Source of the DNA: Nocardia sp. NRRL S-836
GTDB lineage: Bacteria > Actinomycetota > Actinomycetes > Mycobacteriales > Pseudonocardiaceae
Assembly (NCBI RefSeq): GCF_001279525.1
Contig: NZ_LGDY01000108.1
Location: 1 to 64,000, forward strand
Reading direction: 5' to 3'
DNA: 64,000 nt
This document shows positions 51,397 to 61,505 of this stretch, piece by piece. A program made the position numbers and the translations under genes. Under the pieces are notes generated by a model. The model saw only the letters and a program-made list of their open reading frames with translations, ran no database searches and was not told the DNA's origin. Positions within the stretch are counted from its first letter, which is position 1. Every line of letters starts with the position of its first letter.

Positions 51397-53817
51397 GTGG
51401 ACCGAGCACTCAGCGTCGCCGCACTGCTGGACCCCGCCCACCAGGTGGTCCCCTTTCACGGCAGAGAACCCGAACTGGACGCACTGACGGCGTGGCGCGA
51501 CAGCCCCGCCCCTCAGGCGTCCCTGCTCGTGCACGCTCCGGCGGGCGCGGGCAAGACCAGGCTGCTCCAGCGGTTCGCCGAGCAGTGGGACGACGACGCG
51601 CACGGCCGGTTGCTGGTGGTCGACGACGCCGACCGCCGCACCTGGCAGGAGGTCTTCGAGCAGCTGCAGGACACGCTGCGGCACGGCCCGGAGCGCACCA
51701 GGGTGCTGCTGGCGGGCCGGATCACGGGCTGGTGGTGGTCCTCGACGCGCCAGCGCATCGCCGACTTCGATCACGAGGTCACCGACCTCGCCCTCCCGCC
51801 GACGGTGGCGGACCGCGCCGAGTCGTTCACCCTCGCCTGCCAGCACTTCGCCAAGCAGCTCAACGTCACCGCACCCGACGAGCCACCGCCGAACATCGCC
51901 GACGAGACCACCCTCGACCTGCACATGGCAGCGCTCACGGCGGTGCACGGCGACCCGTGCGACGTGAACCGCACGCAGCTCGTCCGCCAGCTCCTGCGGC
52001 GCGACGACGGTCCCCGCACCGGCCGCGTCGCGGAGGACTACCTGGCCGTCGCCACCCCGGAGAGCCCGGACCCGGACCTGCTCGCCCGTGCCGCGCTGCG
52101 CTGGCCCGTCCTGCGCCCGAGGCTCGACCGGCTCATCGCGGACGACCCGGCGATCGTCCGCGACATGGCCCGCGACAGCCTCCGCATCACCGCGGAGATC
52201 GGCTCCCAGGCCACGGCGGAGCACCTCGCCCGCCAGATCTTCCGCGACGAGCGGTTCGCGACCGACGCCATCCCGTCGATCCTCACGCGACGGCTGGTCG
52301 AGCACGCCCAGGACACCCTCGAACGCGCCGAGATGTACGGGATGCTCAGCGCCCGCACGATGGTGTGCGGTCTGCGCCACGAGTCCGTCGAGGCCTCCCT
52401 GCAGGAGGTCGAGTGCTACCGCGAGCTGGTGCGGCAGGACCGGGAGAACCGGCCGCTGCTCGCGGACGCGCTGGGCGACCTGGGGCTGCGGCTGATCAAC
52501 GCCCGGCGCCGCGACGAGGTGCTGCGGGTCTCCGAGGAGGCCATCCAGCTCTGGCGCGAGATCGCCGAGGACGACCGGGAGACCCTCCCGCAGCTGGCCT
52601 CCGCGCTGGAGCAGATCAGCTACCGCTACCAGGCGCTCAACCAGGACGAGGCGGCGATGACGGCGTTGAGCCGCGCCACCCTGCTCTACCAGGACCTCGC
52701 GAAGAGCCACCCCGCGCTGTTCCGCGCCGACTACGCCAGGGTCGCCGCCGCGATGGCCCGCCGGTTCCACGCCGAGGGCGAGAAGCAGCACGCCGCCGAC
52801 TCGATGCAGCTCGCCATCGCCAACTGGCGGGTGCTCGCCCAGGAGGACCCGCGCTTCGAACCGGAGCTCGCCCGCAACCTCGCCATGGCGGGCGTCATGC
52901 TCATCGACCTCCGGCGCGCCGAGGCGGCGAGCGAGACCCTCCAGGAGGCCGTCGACCTGTTCCGCAGGCTCGCGATCGTCAACCCGGAGACGTTCCGCGG
53001 CGAGCTGGCCGACGTGCTGACGCGCCACAGCCAGGCGTTGCGCGATCTCGGCGACCCGGACGCGCGGCTCGTCGCGGAGGAGGCCGTGATGCTGTGGCGG
53101 GAGACCGGGGACCGCAAGGGACTCGGTGCCGCCCTGCTCAACGTCGCCCAGGTCGCGAACGACCTGCGCGCGGCCGAGGAAGCCGTTGCGGTGCACCGGG
53201 AACTGGCCGGGCGGGACCTCGTCTGGAACCAGGTCGACCTCGTGCTCGCCCTCGCGGTCCTCACCGAACAGCTGCTGCGCGCCGACCGGCACGAGCCGGC
53301 CCTCGCGCACGCCGACGAGTGCCTGGACCTGTGCCGCCGCCTGCCGTCACAGCTCCTCGACTTCTTCGGCGCGAAGCTCGCGCCGGGCCTGCACCCCGTG
53401 GTTCGCGCGCTGTCCGAGTCGGACCACCACGTGCGGGCGTTGCAGGTCTCGGAGTTCGCGCTGGGCGTGTGGCGCGTGCTGCTGCCGCGGACCGGACCGG
53501 GCGCCTACCTCGCGGCCGTCCAGCAGCACGCGTGCAAACTCCGTGCCGCGCAACGGGAGGAGGAGGCCAGGAACACCGCCCACACCGCGATCGTGCTGTG
53601 GCACCTGGTCGGCCGGGACCTCGACCACGAGGCCGGGTACGCCGACGCACTCACGATCTACAGCATGCTGTGCGTGGAAACCAGGCACGAGGTGGAGAAA
53701 GCACTCCAGCTCGCCCACCGCGCGGTGCGGATCGCACGCGAGGTGGGCGACGAGGTCAAGCTGGAGTTCGCGCTGGACACGGTGGCCGCGGCGGAGAGCT
53801 CGCTCAGCTGGTCGTGA
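51397..53817 (+). CDS. P-loop ATPase with long TPR-like region (STAND-like)
   Basis: An 806-residue protein. The ATPase module is at the very N-terminus: Walker A APAGAGKT at 47-54 and Walker B LLVVDDAD at 72-79. About 450 residues of TPR-like helical pairs (EDDRETLPQLASALEQIS; ETFRGELADVLTRHSQAL) follow. No HTH, protease or nuclease effector is visible, so it is neither a LuxR/LAL regulator nor a complete STAND defence protein. Start GTG 51397. It stands alone and overlaps the convergent proline dehydrogenase gene by 14 bp. Confidence 0.75.
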   Translation: MDRALSVAALLDPAHQVVPFHGREPELDALTAWRDSPAPQASLLVHAPAGAGKTRLLQRFAEQWDDDAHGRLLVVDDADRRTWQEVFEQLQDTLRHGPERTRVLLAGRITGWWWSSTRQRIADFDHEVTDLALPPTVADRAESFTLACQHFAKQLNVTAPDEPPPNIADETTLDLHMAALTAVHGDPCDVNRTQLVRQLLRRDDGPRTGRVAEDYLAVATPESPDPDLLARAALRWPVLRPRLDRLIADDPAIVRDMARDSLRITAEIGSQATAEHLARQIFRDERFATDAIPSILTRRLVEHAQDTLERAEMYGMLSARTMVCGLRHESVEASLQEVECYRELVRQDRENRPLLADALGDLGLRLINARRRDEVLRVSEEAIQLWREIAEDDRETLPQLASALEQISYRYQALNQDEAAMTALSRATLLYQDLAKSHPALFRADYARVAAAMARRFHAEGEKQHAADSMQLAIANWRVLAQEDPRFEPELARNLAMAGVMLIDLRRAEAASETLQEAVDLFRRLAIVNPETFRGELADVLTRHSQALRDLGDPDARLVAEEAVMLWRETGDRKGLGAALLNVAQVANDLRAAEEAVAVHRELAGRDLVWNQVDLVLALAVLTEQLLRADRHEPALAHADECLDLCRRLPSQLLDFFGAKLAPGLHPVVRALSESDHHVRALQVSEFALGVWRVLLPRTGPGAYLAAVQQHACKLRAAQREEEARNTAHTAIVLWHLVGRDLDHEAGYADALTIYSMLCVETRHEVEKALQLAHRAVRIAREVGDEVKLEFALDTVAAAESSLSWS

Positions 53818-54727
53818 GCAGCGACCGCACGAAGAACGCCACGTTGGCCGGACGCTCGGCGAGGCGACGCATGAAGTAGCCGTACCACTCGTCGCCGTAC
53901 GGGACGTAGACGCGCATGCGGTTGCCCTCGGCGGCGATCCGGCGCTGCTCCTCGGGACGGATGCCGTACAGCATCTGGAACTCGTAGGAGTCCTTGGACC
54001 GCGCGGAGGCGAGGTCGGCGGCGATCGCGATGAGCCGCGGGTCGTGCGAGGCCACCATCGGGTAGCCCTTGCCCTCCATCAGCACCTTCAGGCACCGCAC
54101 GTACGACAGGTCGACGTCGTGCTTGTCCTGGTACGCAACGGAAGCAGGCTCCTGGTAGGCGCCCTTGCACAGCCGCACGCGCGACCCGGAGTGCGCCAGG
54201 TCCCGGCAGTCCTGCTCGGTGCGCCGCAGGTAGGCCTGCAGCACCGCGCCCACCCACGGGAAGTCCACCCGCAGCTCGCGCAGGATGCCCAGCGTCGAGT
54301 CGGTGGTGGTGTGGTCCTCCATGTCGAGCGTCACGGTCGTGCCGACGACGGCGGCCGCCGCGCAGATCCGCCGCGCGTTCTCCAGCGCGATCTTCTCGCC
54401 GTCCACCGGCAGCGACTGGCCGACGGCCGACAGCTTGACCGACACCTCGGCGCCCTCGGTCAGCCCGTGCGACTCCAGCTGCGCCAGCAGCGTCAGGTAC
54501 GCCTCGACGGTGTCGTTGGCCTGCGACTCCTCGAAGGTGTCCTCACCGAGGTGGTCGAGCGTGACCAGGCGGCCGTCACCGAGCACCTCGGCGGTCGCGT
54601 GGATCGCGGAGGAGACGTCGGCACCGGCGACGAACCGCTCGACGACGGGCCGGGTCAGCGGCGTCGACTCGACGAGCTTGCGGGCACCGGCACTGCGGGA
54701 CGCCAGGAGGAGGCTGGAGCGCAACAT
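53804..54727 (-). CDS. Proline dehydrogenase
   Basis: A 307-residue monofunctional PRODH with a flavin TIM barrel. VSVKLSAVGQ, VTLDMEDHTTTDST, RVRLCKGAYQEP, MVASHDPRLI, YGIRPEEQRR and the C-terminal YVPYGDEWYGYFMRRLAERP with the substrate-binding Arg pair are all present. It oxidises proline to pyrroline-5-carboxylate and passes electrons to quinone. The P5C dehydrogenase gene lies upstream on the same strand with 89 bp between, holding a long inverted repeat. The PucR regulator is divergent beyond it. Confidence 0.95.
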   Translation of the reverse strand: MLRSSLLLASRSAGARKLVESTPLTRPVVERFVAGADVSSAIHATAEVLGDGRLVTLDHLGEDTFEESQANDTVEAYLTLLAQLESHGLTEGAEVSVKLSAVGQSLPVDGEKIALENARRICAAAAVVGTTVTLDMEDHTTTDSTLGILRELRVDFPWVGAVLQAYLRRTEQDCRDLAHSGSRVRLCKGAYQEPASVAYQDKHDVDLSYVRCLKVLMEGKGYPMVASHDPRLIAIAADLASARSKDSYEFQMLYGIRPEEQRRIAAEGNRMRVYVPYGDEWYGYFMRRLAERPANVAFFVRSLLTTS

Positions 54728-54752
54728 GGTTCACGTCCTCGGGGTGTGAGAG

Positions 54753-54799
54753 GTGAGGGGAACGTCCCAGTGCTTGTGGCGCAAGGACGTTCCCCTCAC
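54753..54799. repeat. 15-bp inverted repeat between proline catabolic genes
   Basis: GTGAGGGGAACGTCC (54753-54767) and its exact reverse complement (54785-54799) around 17 bp. It lies between the P5C dehydrogenase stop and the proline dehydrogenase start, so it could attenuate the second gene or protect the first message. Confidence 0.8.
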
Positions 54800-54816
54800 T
54801 TCGGGGGGCTTGGGTG

Positions 54817-56442
<1,626 letters not shown>

Positions 56443-56598
56443 TCGCAACTCCTTCGTACTGGTCGGGTGGCTCAACGGTAAGTCCGGGTGAGTCGTCATC
56501 CGTTGTGCGACCGGCCAAGATTCACCAGGTCAGATGTACGATCGGACAGTGTTGACGTGCACGCGGGGAGCTTTCGCACCCGGACGGCGGGGGCGGGG

Positions 56599-58107
56599 AT
56601 GAGTCTCCGGCACATCCTGATCGCGCTGGGCGATCCGCTGGTCGAGGTGCAGGTCGCGCCGCACGGCCTGGAGGTCGACGTGCGCGACGTCGTGATCATG
56701 GACCCGGACGACCCGCCGGACGTGGCGGCCGGCGACCTCGCGCTGGTCATCGGCGCGCGTGGCCGGGCCGCGTTGCCGCTGATCAGGGCCGCCGGACGGG
56801 CCAAAGCCGCCGCCGTGGCCGTCAAGGAGTCGTCGCAGGCGCTCGAACAGGCCGCGACCGACGCCGGGGTGGCGTTGCTGGAGGTCAGGCCGGAGGTCCG
56901 CTGGGCGCACCTGGAGGCGCTGGCCAAGGGCGTGCTCACGACGACGACCGACGACGGCGAGGTGCTCGGCGACCTGTTCGCGCTCGCGCAAACGATTGCC
57001 ACCCTCACCGGCGGCATCGTCAGCATCGAGGACACCGCGAGCCGCGTGCTCGCCTACTCGCGCTCGTCCGACGAGGTGGACGAGCTGCGCCGGCTGTCGA
57101 TCCTCGGCCGTCAGGGCCCCGAGCCGTACCTGAAGATGCTGCGCGAGTGGGGCGTCTACACCCTGCTGCGGTCCTCCGAGGAGGTCGTGCGGATCGACGA
57201 ACGCCCCGAGCTCGGCATCCGCCGCCGCATCGCCGTCGGCATCCACGCCGGGTCCCAGCCGCTCGGCGCGATCTGGGTGCAGGAGGGCGACCAGCCGCTC
57301 ACCGAACGGGCCGAACGCGCGTTGCTCGGCGCCGCCCGCGTCACCGCGCCGCACCTGATCCAGCAGCGCAACCAGCCCACGTCGCGGTTCCGCGAGAACC
57401 TGCTCGCCGCACTGCTGACCGGCCGCATGGACGCCGTCACCGTCGCCGGCCAGATCGGCGCCGACCCCGGCAAACCCGCCGCGGTGGTGGTCTTCGCGTT
57501 GCGCGGCGGCGAGGGCGACCGCAGCGAGCACGAGCTGCGCCGCGCCGAGATGACCGGGCTGATCTCCGTGCACGCGGCGGCCTACCGGCGCAGCGCGCTG
57601 GTGAGCGAGTCCGGCGGCCGGACCTACGTGCTGCTGCCGGACCTCGCGCCGAACGCGCAGCTGCTGAACCTGACCAGGGAGATCGTCACCACGGCCCGGC
57701 GCCACCTGCACACGGCGGTGCAGGCGGCGGTCGGCTCGACGGTGCCCACGCTGGACGAGGTGCGGGTCTCGCGCCAGGAGGCCGAACGCGTGCTGGACGC
57801 GATGGCCCGCGACCTCGACGCGGAGGTGGCCACGCTCGCCGACGTCCGGTCGCAGGTGCTGGTCAGCGAGATCCTGGCGTTGCTGCAGGACAACCCCCGC
57901 ATCCGCGACCCGAGGATCGAGGCGCTCGACCCCGAGCTCGCGAAGTCGCTGCTGGCCTACCTCGACGCGCTGGGGGACGTGCGCGCCGCCGCGGAACGGC
58001 TGCACGTCCACCCGAACACGCTGCGGTACCGGCTGCGGCGCATCGACCTCGACCTGGACGACCCGCTGGTCCGGCTGGTGGCGCAGCTTCAGCTCAGGAT
58101 GCGGTAG
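56599..58107 (+). CDS. PucR family regulator of proline catabolism
   Basis: A 502-residue PucR/CdaR-type regulator. An N-terminal sensor domain (PucR, about 1-130), a GGDEF-like middle and the C-terminal PucR-type HTH (AAERLHVHPNTLRYRLRRIDL, about 470-490) are visible. ATG 56599 is preceded by GGCGGGG; upstream in-frame codons reach into the pruA promoter. Its divergence from pruA/proline dehydrogenase is conserved in actinomycetes, where such PruR proteins activate the operon with proline. It overlaps the convergent YidC gene by 19 bp. Confidence 0.9.
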   Translation: MSLRHILIALGDPLVEVQVAPHGLEVDVRDVVIMDPDDPPDVAAGDLALVIGARGRAALPLIRAAGRAKAAAVAVKESSQALEQAATDAGVALLEVRPEVRWAHLEALAKGVLTTTTDDGEVLGDLFALAQTIATLTGGIVSIEDTASRVLAYSRSSDEVDELRRLSILGRQGPEPYLKMLREWGVYTLLRSSEEVVRIDERPELGIRRRIAVGIHAGSQPLGAIWVQEGDQPLTERAERALLGAARVTAPHLIQQRNQPTSRFRENLLAALLTGRMDAVTVAGQIGADPGKPAAVVVFALRGGEGDRSEHELRRAEMTGLISVHAAAYRRSALVSESGGRTYVLLPDLAPNAQLLNLTREIVTTARRHLHTAVQAAVGSTVPTLDEVRVSRQEAERVLDAMARDLDAEVATLADVRSQVLVSEILALLQDNPRIRDPRIEALDPELAKSLLAYLDALGDVRAAAERLHVHPNTLRYRLRRIDLDLDDPLVRLVAQLQLRMR

Positions 58108-58706
58108 AGCAGCGCCCGTTCCGCGATCGTCCACGTGGTCGTGGTGAGCAGGTACAGCCCGGCGGCCAGCGGCAGGTAGGCCGCCACCAGGATCGTGCCG
58201 AACGGCAGCACCCTGACCAGCCCGGTCATGAACCCCGGCGTGGGCGCGGTGGTCATCTGCGACCGCTGCCACCGCACGGTCAGGTACGCCACCACGGCGA
58301 GAGCGCCGAACAGCACGAAGAACACCCACGCGAACCCGGACGTGAAGTGCGTGCCGAGCGAGATGCCGAACAACGTGCCCTCCAGCAACGGGTTCGGCGT
58401 CGTCACGACCTGGTAGATGACCATGAAGAACGGGGCCGTCGCGAGCATCGGCAGCATGCCCGCGAACATCGAGACGCCGTTGCTCCTGTAGACCTTCTGC
58501 GACTCCTCCGAGAGCCGCACGAGGTCCTTGCCGTACTTCTTCTGCAGCTTCTGGATCTCCGGCGCGAGCTTGGCCTTGGCCTTCTCACCGCGCACGGCCG
58601 CGCGGTACAGCGGGTGCAGCGCGAGCCGCACGGCGATCGTGAATCCGACGATGGCGAGCGCGGGCATGCCGAGGCTCGCCAGGGCAGCGCCCAGGTCAGC
58701 GAACAA
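58089..58706 (-). CDS. YidC/Oxa1-type membrane insertase, short paralogue
   Basis: A 205-residue YidC-like protein with five hydrophobic segments. RLALHPLYRAAVRGEKA is the conserved cytoplasmic start of the insertase core, KLAPEIQKLQKKYGKDLVRL the coiled loop, and MLPMLATAPFFMVIYQVV the core segment. It lacks a periplasmic domain and a basic C-tail and is shorter than the housekeeping YidC beside rpmH, so it is a paralogue. Start is a TTG at 58706 with GGAG upstream. The DUF6412 gene lies just upstream on the same strand. Confidence 0.9.
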   Translation of the reverse strand: MFADLGAALASLGMPALAIVGFTIAVRLALHPLYRAAVRGEKAKAKLAPEIQKLQKKYGKDLVRLSEESQKVYRSNGVSMFAGMLPMLATAPFFMVIYQVVTTPNPLLEGTLFGISLGTHFTSGFAWVFFVLFGALAVVAYLTVRWQRSQMTTAPTPGFMTGLVRVLPFGTILVAAYLPLAAGLYLLTTTTWTIAERALLYRILS

Positions 58707-58748
58707 GGGAGGTTTCTCCGTATCGAGTGGGGATGTGCGCGGGACGTG

Positions 58749-59033
58749 TCAGAACGTCCGGCATCCCGGTGCTCGAGGACGGGGCCGGCCGGCGGCGTCG
58801 GGGTCGCGCAGCCGCAGCTGGGCTGATCGCCCGGCGCGTTCTCGGATGGCCAGCGACCGCGCCGGTGCCACGGACCGCGGCACCAGCGCGACCACGACGA
58901 TCAACGCGAGGGCGAGCGCGGTCACGGCCGCGACGAGCTCGGTCGGCGAGGAGAGCAACGTGAAGGCGTAGAGGGCGGGCAGGAAGACCGCGAGCAGCAA
59001 CGCCGCTCGGTTCCTGTACTCGGGCCGCCACAT
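58749..59033 (-). CDS. DUF6412 membrane protein
   Basis: A 94-residue protein with two hydrophobic segments (AALLLAVFLPALYAFTLL; VAAVTALALALIVVVALV) and a basic, Pro-rich tail. It matches the DUF6412 type that accompanies YidC paralogues in actinomycetes. ATG 59033 is preferred to a longer frame. It lies 43 bp upstream of the YidC gene and 11 bp downstream of the sigma-partner gene, all on the minus strand. Confidence 0.72.
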   Translation of the reverse strand: MWRPEYRNRAALLLAVFLPALYAFTLLSSPTELVAAVTALALALIVVVALVPRSVAPARSLAIRERAGRSAQLRLRDPDAAGRPRPRAPGCRTF

Positions 59034-59043
59034 GCCCGTGAGG

Positions 59044-59769
59044 TTACTTGAACCCGACGCTCTCCGTCGCGATGACTTCGCCCTCACCGTCGTACAGCGT
59101 GATCTTCGTGGCCTCGGAGAGCGTCGGCCACCACGCGATCAGCCACCCGTTGCCGATGGTCGCGGTCACCTTCCTGCCGTCCGCGGTCTCCAGCCGCGCC
59201 TTCACGACGTCGGGGCTCACCCTGGCGAGCACCGTCCGCCGCGGCTCGCCCCTCCCGGGATCGGGGTTCGACACCTGCGAGCCCTCCAGGCTGAACTTCG
59301 CCGACCCGAGCGGAGGCCGTCCCCGCGGATCGCCGCCGCCACCCTGCACCTCGATCCCCTTCGGCGTGCCCAGGCACGTCTGGTCGCTCTGCGGGCCGGT
59401 GAACAGCACCAGCGTGAGGTCGCCGCGCTGGTCGACGATCGACACCTCGGTCGGCATCGCGGGCCAGTTCGGCAGGTCCTGCCTGATGGTCCTGTCGTGG
59501 CGGGCCAACTCCTCCCGGCAACCCGCGACCAGGCCGTCCGCCTCGGGGCCGGGCGCGCGTGGCTCGGCGGTCCACGACGCGTAGGCGGACGGGGTGGTCG
59601 GCGTCCACAGCAGGGTGCCGGCGACGACACCGGCGGTCAGCACGGTCGCGGGCACGGTGAACCGCCACCACCGGCGGGCCGGCTTCGTGCTGATCTCGTT
59701 GAGCAGCGCGTGCTTGCGGACCTGCACGCGCACCGGGTCGAGCCGCGGGACCTCGGGGGTGATGTTCAC
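59044..59769 (-). CDS. Membrane-anchored partner of ECF sigma factor
   Basis: A 241-residue protein. A cytoplasmic N-terminus of about 35 residues (VRKHALLNEISTKPARR), one membrane segment (VPATVLTAGVVAGTLLW) and an extracytoplasmic domain with strand pattern and two Cys follow. The layout is that of an anti-sigma factor, but there is no clear zinc-binding HxxxCxxC motif. GTG 59769 has GGAGG upstream and overlaps the sigma gene stop by 4 bp (GTGA), so co-translation is certain and a regulatory role is inferred. Confidence 0.75.
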   Translation of the reverse strand: MNITPEVPRLDPVRVQVRKHALLNEISTKPARRWWRFTVPATVLTAGVVAGTLLWTPTTPSAYASWTAEPRAPGPEADGLVAGCREELARHDRTIRQDLPNWPAMPTEVSIVDQRGDLTLVLFTGPQSDQTCLGTPKGIEVQGGGGDPRGRPPLGSAKFSLEGSQVSNPDPGRGEPRRTVLARVSPDVVKARLETADGRKVTATIGNGWLIAWWPTLSEATKITLYDGEGEVIATESVGFK

Positions 59770-60323
59770 AGTGCCTCCTCGACCAGAGCGCCGCGCACCG
59801 TGCGCTGCGCACGAGAGATGCGGGACTTCACCGTGCCGACCGGGATGCCGAGCACCTGGGCGATCTGCGCCTGGGTGAGGTCCGACCACGCGGACATCTC
59901 CAGCACCTCGCGGTCCGCGGCGGGCAGCTTCTCCAGCTCCGCGATCACCGCCCGCGTCCTGGTCTCCGCGTCCACCCGCCGGGCCACGTCGTCGGCGTGG
60001 TCACCGGCCGGGTCGGGCAGCGGCACCTTGTCCAGCGCGGCCCTGTACCGCGATCGGGAGCGGTGGTGGTTGCGGGTGACACCCAGTGCGACGCCGTACA
60101 GCCACGGCAGCAGTGACCACGACGGGGATCCGTCGACCGTCACGGACCGGCGTTTGCGCCACGTCTCCATGAACACCACCGACACCAGGTCCTCGGCCAC
60201 GGCCCATCCGCCGGTGCGGCGCAGGCAGTAGGCGAACACGGCCTGGGCGTGCCGCTCGAACAAGAGCCCGAACGCGTCGCCGTCGCCGGCCCGGACGCGC
60301 CCCCAGAGTTCCTCGTCGGTCAC
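59766..60323 (-). CDS. ECF-type RNA polymerase sigma factor
   Basis: A 185-residue sigma factor. Region 2 (about 20-85) has ERHAQAVFAYCLRRTGGWAV and VFMETWRKR. Region 4 (about 125-180) has LPAADREVLEMSAW, LTQAQIAQVLGIPVGTVKSR. The SigE/SigM-like actinomycete group is the closest match. It is coupled by a 4-bp overlap to a membrane protein that may hold it inactive. The signal is unknown. Confidence 0.93.
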   Translation of the reverse strand: MTDEELWGRVRAGDGDAFGLLFERHAQAVFAYCLRRTGGWAVAEDLVSVVFMETWRKRRSVTVDGSPSWSLLPWLYGVALGVTRNHHRSRSRYRAALDKVPLPDPAGDHADDVARRVDAETRTRAVIAELEKLPAADREVLEMSAWSDLTQAQIAQVLGIPVGTVKSRISRAQRTVRGALVEEAL

Positions 60324-60369
60324 GGACCCTCCTCTCTGCCCCGTTCATGTCCGCAGGAGGAGGGGTGGT

Positions 60370-60957
60370 TCACGACTCGACCAGTCCCGGCCGGTCCGGG
60401 TGGTCGTAGCGCACGACGAGGTCGGCCACCGGCTCGTAGTCGTCGAACGCGGGCAGCGTCCACTGCTCGGCCGTCTTGCGCCGCAACGCACCGGGCGAGA
60501 GCCACAGGTGCACGGTCAGCTCCGCGGGCAGCCACCGGTCGAGCAGCAGCGTGCCGTCGACGAGCACCACGCCGTTCTCCGGCACGTCCACGTACTCGGC
60601 GCGGCTGGCCCGGTCGGTCGCGGCGTTCCACAACGACGGCAGCACCTTGCCGTCGAGCGCGGGGTCGAGGACCTCGCGCTGCAGACCGGCGAGGTCGAAC
60701 CAGTCGTTGCGGTAGGAGTACGGGTCGGTGCGGCCGTGTTCCAGCCGCACCGACGCCGGTCGCAGGAAGTCCTCTGTGGACACCCGTTGCACGAACCGGC
60801 CCAAGGCGCGCAACGGTTCCACGAGGGCGTCCGCGAGCTTGCCCGGCTCGGCGGCGGGCGCGCCGTCGACGAGCACGCGCACCCGGCCGGGCAGCGCGCT
60901 GATCCGCGAGACGATCTCGGCGACCAGCGTGTCGTGGGACAGGGGCCGGACCTTCAT
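60370..60957 (-). CDS. Uridine kinase-like protein with degenerate P-loop
   Basis: A 195-residue protein similar to actinomycete proteins annotated as uridine kinase. VRVLVDGAPAAEPGKLADAL stands where Walker A would be, but the GxxxxGK[ST] is degenerate (GAPAAEPGKL). STEDFLRPASVRLEHGRTD and SYRNDWFDLAGLQREVL are the substrate-side blocks, and VVLVDGTLLLDRWL matches Walker B. ATG 60957 overlaps the DUF402 stop by 4 bp. Phosphotransfer is not assured. Confidence 0.75.
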   Translation of the reverse strand: MKVRPLSHDTLVAEIVSRISALPGRVRVLVDGAPAAEPGKLADALVEPLRALGRFVQRVSTEDFLRPASVRLEHGRTDPYSYRNDWFDLAGLQREVLDPALDGKVLPSLWNAATDRASRAEYVDVPENGVVLVDGTLLLDRWLPAELTVHLWLSPGALRRKTAEQWTLPAFDDYEPVADLVVRYDHPDRPGLVES

Positions 60958-61505
60958 CGCCACACCGGCTGCCAGTCCGCCCAGGCCGGGTCCCACCAGG
61001 ACTCGCCGGACGCGAGCATCGCCTCGATCCTGCGGCCCTCCGCCCTGATCGACTCGGCTTCCGCCGCGGAGTACTTGCCGCTCGCGACCTGCTCCTCGAA
61101 CTCGTCGAGGTCGCGCTGCTCCCACGTACCGTCGGGCGCCACCGTGTAGTCCAGTGCGTGGTCGAGCGTCTCGAAACCGTCGTCCGTGCGGCGGTAGGGC
61201 GCCTGGAGGTTCAGGTAGTAGTTGCCGAAGTGGCGGTCGTCGCCGTGCCAGAACAGGTCGACCGAGTAGGCGTCGTCCGGGCGGTGCAGCATGAGTTTGC
61301 CGTGACCGCGCCAGAACCCGCGCCCGGGCCGGTCCCACGGGTGCGGGTGGTGGTGGTCGGGGTAGGTGAGCCGGGTGCCCGGCTCCACGAACACCGCGAG
61401 CAGTCCCGGCTCGTCGACGACGACCCTGGTGGGCATCTCCGACCACACCCTGCCGTGCAGCACCTCCCGCCGCACGACCACCTCACCCGGCGTGAACAAC
61501 CTCAT
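60954..61505 (-). CDS. DUF402 family protein
   Basis: A 183-residue DUF402 protein. RVVVDEPGLLAVFVEPGTRL, WRGHGKLMLHRPDDAYSVDL, NYYLNLQAPYRRTDDGFETL and HALDYTVAPDGTWEQRD are the beta-barrel blocks, with Asp/Glu residues typical of the nucleoside-diphosphatase-like fold (Sc4828/Ntdp). Known relatives hydrolyse nucleoside di- or triphosphates. It is coupled to the uridine-kinase-like gene, which supports a nucleotide-linked role. Its start overlaps the 3' end of the FAD monooxygenase gene by 23 bp. Confidence 0.85.
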   Translation of the reverse strand: MRLFTPGEVVVRREVLHGRVWSEMPTRVVVDEPGLLAVFVEPGTRLTYPDHHHPHPWDRPGRGFWRGHGKLMLHRPDDAYSVDLFWHGDDRHFGNYYLNLQAPYRRTDDGFETLDHALDYTVAPDGTWEQRDLDEFEEQVASGKYSAAEAESIRAEGRRIEAMLASGESWWDPAWADWQPVWR

